64,000 nt of DNA from Alviniconcha marisindica. Lineage: Eukaryota > Mollusca > Gastropoda > Provannidae. This document shows, piece by piece, positions 61,067-64,000 of this stretch (position 1 is its first letter; every line of letters starts with the position of its first letter). The stretch is from NCBI GenBank assembly GCA_018857735.1, contig JABMCL010001116.1, positions 98,501 to 162,500 of the forward strand. The letters run 5' to 3'. Under the pieces are notes generated by a model. The model was given only the letters and a program-made list of their open reading frames with translations, was not told where the DNA came from and searched no databases. A program made the translations under genes and the position numbers.

Positions 61067-61418
61067 GGGGGGGGGGGTAGGGGGGGACACACTGGCGGAG
61101 AGAAAAGTCATCTACTTGCGAACTTACGGCTTGGGCCTTCTCTTTACTATGAATAGTGCGGCAACCGATGAAAGGGCACGAGAGATCCCTTTGATCGCCC
61201 TGATATAACCGTAACGCCAAGTTACTTATTTACTCCTTTGGTTGACTGGACGCTGCCTTGACCTCCCGTTCCAGATGACGTGGCTTCAGCAGAGTGGTTA
61301 CGCTGGAGTCATCGTGTGGGCCATAGAGCTGGATGACTTTGACGGCAACAGCTGCGGCAGCGGGAAATACCCACTGCTGAAGGCCATTAGTGGATGTCTC
61401 ATGAACGGTGTGGGGTGA
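36937..61418 (+). CDS. Secreted GH18 chitinase, 8 exons
   Basis: Hydrolyses beta-1,4 links in chitin. Exons: 36937-36994, 50647-50836, 52111-52369, 53351-53475, 55037-55151, 58021-58206, 60022-60144, 61275-61414 (or to the stop at 61418). All are GT-AG and phases agree. Residues 1-19 form a signal peptide ([18 protein letters not shown]). [13 protein letters not shown] starts the (beta/alpha)8 barrel. LAVGGF is near 100-106. [11 protein letters not shown] at 139-149 carries the DxxDxDxE motif with catalytic Glu147. [13 protein letters not shown] is at 216-228, then [15 protein letters not shown] and [10 protein letters not shown]. The cysteine pairs of animal chitinases are kept (MCYY with YCTHL; VCEMA with NSCGSG), so an active secreted enzyme is likely. 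Read through, the last exon ends GVG-stop at 399 aa with no chitin-binding domain; but a perfect donor gtgagt overlaps that TGA, so further exons may lie outside. Chitotriosidase-type and AMCase-type cannot be told apart here. Confidence 0.95.
36995..38480 (+). repeat. ~50-54-bp minisatellite starting at the chitinase donor
   Basis: Units such as cctgtccacaccttttggta gagacactggcaccttttag (37020-37400) and cacctttctgtagggacact gacaccttcgtgtaggcaca (37650-38200) run from the donor ctgtcaag|gtaggacacctgtc onward, repeating its gtag(g)gacac core. Diverged acatgttaaca units continue to 38480. Confidence 0.88.
38480..38755. repeat. Left part of ~39-bp array interrupted by a LINE
   Basis: Degenerate units of tattctgccgctgttcccac atctaattc. 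The same unit resumes at 40018 after the minus-strand LINE. Confidence 0.85.
38756..40017 (-). mobile_element. 5'-truncated LINE (CR1/jockey-like RT C-terminus)
   Basis: On the minus strand 39606-39130 reads [20 protein letters not shown], further [12 protein letters not shown] and [15 protein letters not shown], typical of the C-terminal part of these LINE reverse transcriptases. Upstream (39900-39840) [13 protein letters not shown] is visible with broken frames. A CA/GT microsatellite (38937-39130) lies in its 3' region, and the 3' end is an (att)n tail at 38756-38795. No RT catalytic block remains. Confidence 0.85.
38937..39128. repeat. CA microsatellite, compound
   Basis: (CA)n with CG and GCGCGC interruptions near 39030, inside the minus-strand LINE 3' region. 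Confidence 0.97.
40018..40785. repeat. Right part of ~39-bp array
   Basis: Units of atactgccgctgttctcaca tctaattcctgtaatatt to about 40420, then shorter units (ctgctgttcccacattgtcc tataaa) to 40785. Confidence 0.92.
40784..41880 (+). mobile_element. 5'-truncated LINE (CR1/jockey-like RT C-terminus)
   Basis: An intact 250-codon frame ends at 41548: [102 protein letters not shown]. It covers the RT thumb/C-terminal region only; LPQG and YADD blocks are absent. The 3' region has a GT microsatellite (41581-41655) and ends gcgctcagggcgttgatgag then (att)n at 41848-41880. Same broad family as the inverted copy at 38756-40017. Confidence 0.9.
41581..41655. repeat. GT microsatellite
   Basis: Uninterrupted (GT)n 30 bases past the LINE stop codon. 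Confidence 0.98.
41930..42352. repeat. 29-bp minisatellite, 14 copies
   Basis: Units read cccacacccttccagcttca cttcaaact, a few with an extra C. Nearly identical, hence recent. Follows directly on the LINE tail. Confidence 0.95.
42450..42625. repeat. CT microsatellite ending in poly-C
   Basis: (CT)n with CCT and TTC interruptions, then a run of about 16 C at 42609-42624. Confidence 0.97.
42785..43140. repeat. G-rich tract followed by (cagt)n
   Basis: ggagggggtgggtggggatg-type repeats and a poly-G run near 42925-42943, then cagtcagtcagtccgacagt repeats at 43027-43136. Confidence 0.9.
43258..43350. repeat. CA and (cgca)n microsatellite
   Basis: (CA)n, then (ACGC)n at 43278-43324, then (CA)n again. 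Confidence 0.95.
43380..44335 (+). mobile_element. 5'-truncated L2/CR1-like LINE 3' end
   Basis: Starts inside the [22 protein letters not shown], then [33 protein letters not shown], then an in-frame TAG at 43574. It continues [20 protein letters not shown] and [12 protein letters not shown] before a frameshift near 43760 and [20 protein letters not shown]. The 3' end cactgggattaataaagtat is typical of L2-type elements. Inactive copy. Confidence 0.87.
44690..45915. repeat. ~42-bp degenerate minisatellite ending in an inverted unit
   Basis: Units of ttgacgtaggtctaactaca ctgatgacagccaatgcag run from 44700 to 45850. At the left end ctacgttgg tgacaaa ccaacgtag (44724-44748) is a small hairpin. 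At the right end 45886-45915 is the reverse complement of 45821-45850 with one mismatch, so the final unit is flipped. Confidence 0.9.
45920..47125. other. Part of chitinase intron 1, no supported gene
   Basis: A minus-strand frame at 46436-46014 shows no family I recognise. Upstream of 47130 the sequence may be more of the LINE at 47130-47480, but I cannot read a protein from it. Confidence 0.5.
47130..47490 (+). mobile_element. LINE fragment: RNase H end
   Basis: [20 protein letters not shown] resembles the 'GHAGVxGNExADxLA' end of LINE RNase H domains, followed by [19 protein letters not shown]. The 3' end (gaacgcgtatgggctttcccg aatgcatagata) matches the 3' end of the LINE at 27935-29400 (gagcgcgtatggacttgtcc gagcgcatagata), so both are the same family. 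Confidence 0.7.
47490..47915. other. Intron stretch with ccgccacgaatta-like motifs
   Basis: tccgccacgaatta, tccgccgcgaattac, ctccgccaagaattatg and caccaggaatta recur at roughly 60-base spacing from 47503 to 47680, perhaps an old repeat. Otherwise nothing. Confidence 0.45.
47918..48535. repeat. Compound microsatellite/poly-G region
   Basis: (CG)n and (GT)n at 47918-47990, (GA)n, a poly-G tract about 48080-48110, then alternating (CA)n and (CT)n from 48350 to 48530 with a C-run at 48503-48517. Confidence 0.93.
48790..49600. repeat. 57-bp minisatellite, about 14 copies
   Basis: Units read cagtgactgacatttacaac ctggtgacctttacacatcg tgactgtccgacagact. Variants differ by 'cat cagtgac' versus 'catcgtgac' blocks. 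Confidence 0.94.
49841..50646 (+). repeat. 38-bp minisatellite copied from the acceptor and start of chitinase exon 2
   Basis: Unit ctgtttcagtttttgctcag agcaaactactttgagaa matches the true junction ctgtttcag|tgctggcccag aacaagctg...ctatgagaactgg with a 12-base gap. 49841-49945 is an older, fuller copy: tttcag tgttggcccatacaag, a (caa)-rich insert, then ctgatgatgtgctactatga gaa. Roughly 17 copies, each with a TTTCAG. Confidence 0.93.
50647..50836 (+). CDS. Chitinase exon 2: [13 protein letters not shown]
   Basis: 190 bases, phases 1 in and 2 out. [32 protein letters not shown] and LEWNEVLDY correspond to strands beta-1 and beta-2 of the GH18 barrel. Donor gtatgt. Confidence 0.95.
50837..51060. 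other. Start of chitinase intron 2
   Basis: ggcgctgtataataatatca at 50914-50933 resembles a LINE 3' tail. No gene or array seen otherwise. Confidence 0.5.
51065..51560. repeat. 40-bp minisatellite, about 12 copies
   Basis: Units read gttgctgtcctttattctgt gtctacaacatacagttaac. Two-unit blocks with agtctgtg/caattaacgg variants repeat together. Confidence 0.94.
51570..52110 (+). repeat. 40-bp minisatellite copied from acceptor and start of exon 3
   Basis: Unit ggctgttttcaccacagcta caaacgcttcaacattaact reproduces the true junction accacag|ctacaaacgcttcaac exactly for 22 bases. About 12 copies directly abut the exon. Confidence 0.96.
52111..52369 (+). CDS. Chitinase exon 3: catalytic DxxDxDxE
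   Basis: 259 bases. [33 protein letters not shown] and [12 protein letters not shown] with catalytic Glu147. The array unit to its left copies its first 16 bases, so the true acceptor is one of many similar AGs; coding continuity fixes it at 52111. Confidence 0.97.
52570..53350 (+). repeat. 35-bp minisatellite copied from acceptor and start of exon 4
   Basis: Unit gttacacgttacaggacctc aggaacgggttttgt reproduces the junction cgttacag|gacctcaggaacgggtt exactly. About 22 copies end at the exon. Confidence 0.97.
53351..53475 (+). CDS. Chitinase exon 4: [20 protein letters not shown]
   Basis: 125 bases. [20 protein letters not shown] is the family's 'LLLTAAVSAG' strand. Ends with CG of a split arginine; donor gtgagt. 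Confidence 0.95.
53525..53930. repeat. C-rich ~23-36-bp repeat (cgcccatttgcccaacgccc)
   Basis: Units of actcgtccacccgcccattt gcccaacgccc with length variation. Open frames are compositional. Confidence 0.9.
54240..55015 (+). repeat. 33-bp minisatellite, about 23 copies, next to exon 5
   Basis: Unit gttgtgacgttacctcgtga tgtcttgtgtggt. 33 is divisible by 3 and no frame unit contains a stop, so both strands stay open for 266-280 codons. The acceptor region ggtgacgtcctgtttgcggt gtgccag looks like a diverged unit. Not a gene. Confidence 0.94.
55037..55151 (+). CDS. Chitinase exon 5: [14 protein letters not shown]
   Basis: 115 bases. [20 protein letters not shown] contains the MTYD motif that lines the active site. 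Donor gtaagt. Confidence 0.97.
55180..55225. repeat. Poly-C tract
   Basis: C-run broken by single G and T, shortly after the exon 5 donor. Confidence 0.95.
55765..56735. repeat. 32-bp minisatellite, about 31 copies
   Basis: Units read ttcctgctacagtcagttct gtttcctctctc. Each contains ctacag|tcag, an acceptor-like string with a pyrimidine tract. Diverged relatives (cttcctgctctggta) reach back to 55260. Confidence 0.94.
56800..56988. repeat. 63-bp repeat, 3 copies
   Basis: ctccaagcactggttcatga catcctgcctccaaccattg ccgtaactggttatgccaca ggt repeated three times. Confidence 0.95.
57104..57160. repeat. CA microsatellite
   Basis: Uninterrupted (CA)n after a C-run. Confidence 0.97.
57345..57567 (-). 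mobile_element. tRNA-derived SINE, inverted copy
   Basis: The reverse complement begins ggtgagccggtttggcctag cggtaaggctggtaagcag, with B box ggttcgatac, then the same body as the copy at 28594 (ttgtggtttgtggacactgt; acattaaaatggctctcatcgc). A poly-G run flanks it at 57310-57330. Confidence 0.85.
57758..57935. repeat. Cluster of TTTTGTCGCGACAAAA palindromes
   Basis: About eight perfect or near-perfect palindromes in under 180 bases, the best being cttttgtcgcgacaaaag at 57758-57775. Variants: ttgtcgcgacaaaa, ttttgtcgtgacaaa, cttttgtctcgacaaaag, gttttgccgcgacaaac, gtttgtcgcgacaaaa. In chitinase intron 5, 85 bases before exon 6. Confidence 0.9.
58021..58206 (+). CDS. Chitinase exon 6: [15 protein letters not shown]
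   Basis: 186 bases, phase 0. [32 protein letters not shown] and [11 protein letters not shown] match the region before and in the alpha+beta insertion domain of GH18 chitinases. Donor gtgagt. Confidence 0.96.
58207..59260 (+). repeat. ~26-bp minisatellite copied from exon 6 end and donor
   Basis: Unit gtgacctatgag|gtgagtac acagcg repeats the true junction acctactacgag|gtgagtgcccag. Copies at 58225-58280 and 58690-59240 are split by a SINE-like insert (58290-58690) that ends gtggacgtaaagcaccaaga. Confidence 0.88.
58300..58690 (+). mobile_element. Probable SINE fragment with conserved 3' tail
   Basis: Ends ccctaataggccatctcgcc tcgtggacgtaaagcacc, the tail motif also seen at 28917, 29124, 62060 and 63230. 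The 5' head is not clear. Confidence 0.55.
59390..60021 (+). repeat. ~30-bp minisatellite copied from acceptor of exon 7, with two GT microsatellites
   Basis: Unit tattggtgttgaacag|gtgt gtgagacactg repeats the true junction tattggtgttgaacag|gtat gtgaaatgg. Two long (GT)n tracts (59645-59730, 59886-59961) have grown from the gtgtgtg part of units. Confidence 0.93.
60022..60144 (+). CDS. Chitinase exon 7: [16 protein letters not shown]
   Basis: 123 bases, phase 0. [25 protein letters not shown] match the family's 'EVC...[15 protein letters not shown]'. The exon begins with GT right after the AG, like each array unit. Confidence 0.96.
60245..60605. repeat. 29-bp minisatellite, about 12 copies
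   Basis: Units read gtcatcccatagtttgtctg tgtcacgtc. Confidence 0.94.
60606..61025. other. Intron 7 stretch, possible retroelement remnant
   Basis: Non-repetitive DNA that ends just before a long poly-G tract. I cannot assign a family or read a continuous protein. Confidence 0.4.
61027..61086. repeat. Poly-G tract, about 55 bases
   Basis: Almost pure G broken by single A and T residues. Longest of several poly-G/poly-C tracts in the window. Confidence 0.96.
61275..61418 (+). CDS. Chitinase exon 8: [10 protein letters not shown], last visible exon
   Basis: [20 protein letters not shown] carries the barrel-closing tryptophan; [13 protein letters not shown] follows. The sequence gtgtggggtgagt can be read as VG-stop (TGA 61416-61418) or spliced at 61414 with donor gtgagt. 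Confidence 0.94.
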   Translation: MTWLQQSGYAGVIVWAIELDDFDGNSCGSGKYPLLKAISGCLMNGVG

Positions 61419-61446
61419 GTACTGGTGGTCGCTGCCACACTGGGGC

Positions 61447-61448
<2 letters not shown>

Positions 61449-61491
<43 letters not shown>

Positions 61492-61518
61492 TAATGATGA
61501 CCGCTACGACACTGGGTC

Positions 61519-61602
<84 letters not shown>
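61449..61602. repeat. GA microsatellites
   Basis: (GA)n at 61449-61488 and 61521-61602, separated by a diverged copy of the exon-flanking text (cactgggtcctgaga versus cactggggcctgaga), so the block with its flank was duplicated. Confidence 0.96.
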
Positions 61603-61606
<4 letters not shown>

Positions 61607-62588
61607 ATAATAAGGATGAGAGCGAAGGCAATATAGCCCAATCTCATAATCTGTCGGTGCTAATGTACATAAAAGGTACACATACGTCCATATTAGGATT
61701 ATTAATACCGACATCACTATAACGACAGAAACGTCTACAATAATATAAAAAATTATAGAGGCATTAGACAAGAATAACAGACATGTCTAGAACAATATTA
61801 GTGGCCTTAGAATATGAAGTATAAAGGTCATTGGTGTAACCAGATGTGTCTATAAAATACGAGTGACCTACGAACATGAACTATAGATGGTATAGGAAAT
61901 AGACGATCTTCGGAAATCCAGGGGTCTGCACTCGGTAAGAGCCTTCGGGCAGGGACCTGTATATATAGGTCCATGCCTGCGGGTGTAGCGTTGTCATCTG
62001 ACATCCGAGGACATTAAGAACCAAGTAGTTGGGTGTAGCGCATACGGTTTCTGTGGACGTAAAGCAACACTCAACCAACCGTGTAGCGCAGAGTAGGCAC
62101 GCTTTTGTTGGGGGTACAGTGAGCACGTGGGGAAGATGACGGATACCCGTAAATAAAGGCAGAAAAGGCATCAGAAATGCCGACCAAACACTCACTGCTC
62201 GCGGGGAACGTGCAGATCGGATAGTAGGTTCCCCAGCTGGTAGTCTAGTATAAATTATAATAGGTCCATGCCTGAAGATCTCAAAGTGTCGCAGATCGGC
62301 TCTTCTCCGCTGCCACCTCCATTCAGGGGAATTCACTCTCCCGGAGTAAGAAAACACTGTCAAATTATCTTCGCCTGTTTTTTCCGGAAATCGTCTCATG
62401 AGTGACCGAGGAACATGAACTGTAAGGCTCCCTGGTGATACTAGACGTGTCTACAACAATAATTATGAGTGACATAAAAAACACGATCTGTAAACGTCAA
62501 AACGAATTATAGACGAGGGTTTTTCCAGAAGCAGTTGTTGCTTTTCTAGTCCATGGGCTTTCCACAATCGTTACAGCCAACTTCAAGG
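61603..62588. other. Non-coding stretch with SINE-tail motifs
   Basis: 61990-62080 holds tgacatccgaggacattaag and gtttctgtggacgtaaagca, the tail motifs of the window's SINEs. tggtccatgcctg-type phrases recur at 61970 and 62265. No gene seen. Confidence 0.55.
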
Positions 62589-63164
62589 CTACACGTCAGC
62601 GTGCAACACACGCCACACATCGATCACGTTAAGACGTGACATGGTTTGTCTAAATCTCTGCACGTCTTGAGTACAATGTGGGTTTCCCAATACAATGTCT
62701 AGATCATTGTTAATGACACTATTAAAATCTCCCATTATTATTACTTGTCTTCCTTCAAAATCATTTAAATTTTCAAAAATTAAATGAAAAAATATTTTCT
62801 TTTCAGCTTTAAGGTTTGGAGCGTACACGTTTGCAATTACGACATCAATACCTTCACCCTTTGGGTGGATGACTAAAAGCCTGCTACGTTGTTTAATAAT
62901 ATTCACTTCACAGTTAAGTTTTTTTGATATCAAAATAATTTCTCCCTGACTATGTGCGGTTCCCTCTACATATATAATTTTCCCGCCCCATTGTTTTTCC
63001 CATATAGGAATATCTTGTTTTGTCAAGTGTGTTTCTTGCTGACAAATAATATCACAATGTTGCTGTTTAAAATAACGGAACATTGCTAGGCGTTTCATGT
63101 TTTGTTTTAGCCCTCTGGCGTTCACTTTGGCCGAAAAAAGGTCACCCATACTAGAAACTGTCAT
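62589..63164 (-). mobile_element. L1/Tx1-like LINE ORF2: endonuclease domain, truncated
   Basis: 191 uninterrupted codons. KVNARGLKQNMKRLAMFRYF corresponds to 'NVNGLR...', then CDIICQQETHL (catalytic E), VVIANVYAPN and IIMGDFNSVIN (the GDFN metal-site motif). This is the apurinic-type endonuclease that nicks target DNA. The frame ends before the RT. Its upstream side (63165) abuts SINE tail sequence. Confidence 0.9.
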
Positions 63165-63335
63165 ACATAGTTCAGGAGCTGTGTGAGAGTCGAGGTGGCC
63201 GTTCTGGGCTGTCCGTCCTAACGAGCCTTTTGGTTTCCGTGGACGTAAAGCTATATTGAACCATGCTTCGGTATTGGTCTCAGCTTGTCCCTAATATGTC
63301 AGCTGACATCTGAGGACATTAAGCAACACTACCTA
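63163..63335 (+). mobile_element. SINE tail fragment
   Basis: acatagttcaggagctgtgt gagagtcgaggtggccgt ... ggtttccgtggacgtaaagc ... tgacatctgaggacattaag matches 28845-29010 nearly base for base. Confidence 0.85.
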
Positions 63336-63659
63336 CCCTACCGTAATCGCAGTTCAAGTCTCACGTCCGAAATCCATAAAGCAGGGGCCGTCGTCATACC
63401 AAACCTGAAGGCATATGAAGCTCACGTGCAGTTCGACCACCGATCCTCACTGGCACTGTCTTCGTCACCCGTCTGCTCGGCCACCTCTTGGAGACGTGCT
63501 CGTCTGTCTGTCGGGGGAGTGTCCCCTGTGGGTGATCGGCGGCCAGCGAGTCGTCACGGGTACTCCACCCGTGACGACTCCAGGGCGCGGTTCTGGCGTC
63601 GTGGGCTGCGGCCTCTTGCTGGAGGGGGCATCTGTTGACTTTCCGATCCACCGCTCTTC

Positions 63660-63998
63660 TTATGCTGTCTGGTTGTGTAGTCGGTGATGAGGGTCTTGTT
63701 TGTCTGGTTGTGTAGTCGGTGATGAGGGTCTTGTTTGTCTGGTTGTGTAGTCGGTGATGAGGGCCTTGATTTGCTTGCTTACTTGACGTTTGTCTCTCTG
63801 GTTCGGGGGGTTCTTGGTCAGGGTGAAGAAGGCGCTGGAGTCGTCGACGTCGGTGTCGTTGTTCGCTTCTGGAATAAACGAACAGACGTTGTCGCCGGCT
63901 CTGTGTCCGTCAGCGAGGCATTGCCGGCACTTGACTGGGTTGGGACAGTCGGCCGTCTTGTGTTGTCCTTTCTGTAGACAGTTTCTGCAGTCAGCAGC
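63660..63998 (-). CDS. Zinc-knuckle protein, likely LINE ORF1 C-terminus, partial
   Basis: Read from the right edge on the minus strand: CRNCLQKGQHKTADC then KCRQCLADGHRAGDNVC, two adjacent CCHC-type knuckles (Cx2Cx5Hx4C and Cx2Cx4Hx6C). It continues about 75 residues to TAA at 63662-63660; the tail is built partly from a 36-bp tandem repeat. LINE ORF1/Gag-like proteins carry such knuckles to bind RNA. It lies upstream, on the same strand, of the L1/Tx1-like endonuclease, so both may belong to one element. The 5' part is beyond the window; a Gag protein of another retroelement cannot be excluded. Confidence 0.7.
   Translation of the reverse strand, partial: AADCRNCLQKGQHKTADCPNPVKCRQCLADGHRAGDNVCSFIPEANNDTDVDDSSAFFTLTKNPPNQRDKRQVSKQIKALITDYTTRQTRPSSPTTQPDKQDPHHRLHNQTA
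63664..63765. repeat. 36-bp repeat, 3 copies
   Basis: tgtctggttgtgtagtcggt gatgagggtcttgttt three times, the last diverged. It overlaps the end of the zinc-knuckle frame. Confidence 0.92.
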
Positions 63999-64000
63999 CG

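Noticed and set aside
63285..63687. Plus-strand frames of 90-117 aa
   Set aside because: They start in SINE sequence and lie opposite the minus-strand LINE; no similarity recognised.

Overview
This is a window of animal nuclear DNA: two multi-exon genes with GT-AG introns, non-LTR retrotransposon fragments, tRNA-derived SINEs, long CA/GT and CT/GA microsatellites, and an exceptional load of minisatellites. The SINE tails (a '...ggacgttaag' type ending) and the general repeat style suggest a mollusc, perhaps a marine gastropod. That is inference; no species is identified.

Layout. (1) 485-16137, + strand: 14 recognised coding exons of sphingosine-1-phosphate lyase (SGPL1), a PLP enzyme of sphingolipid breakdown. 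The 5' exons with the membrane anchor lie left of the window, and one short internal exon was not found. (2) 16138-36900: no gene seen. The stretch holds a chain of different minisatellites, a rearranged RNase-H-type LINE copy with a SINE inside it (about 27930-29400), and microsatellites. (3) 36937-61418, + strand: a complete or nearly complete secreted GH18 chitinase in 8 exons, from signal peptide through the DxxDxDxE active site to the final WAIELDDF strand. Its 12-kb first intron-like interval (36995-50646) holds two LINE 3' fragments in opposite orientation, an L2/CR1-like LINE fragment, an RNase H fragment and many arrays. (4) 61419-64000: GA repeats, SINE tails, and on the - strand an L1/Tx1-like endonuclease fragment (62589-63164) and a zinc-knuckle ORF1-like fragment running off the right edge.

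The two genes have no evident functional link. The most unusual feature is that many intronic minisatellites appear to have been seeded by the splice junctions themselves. Their units carry the last bases of the upstream exon plus the GT donor (3788, 10007, 58206), or the AG acceptor plus the first bases of the downstream exon (50647, 52111, 53351, 60022). Introns are therefore filled with dozens of decoy splice sites abutting the true ones. Two other arrays end in an inverted unit that forms a long hairpin.
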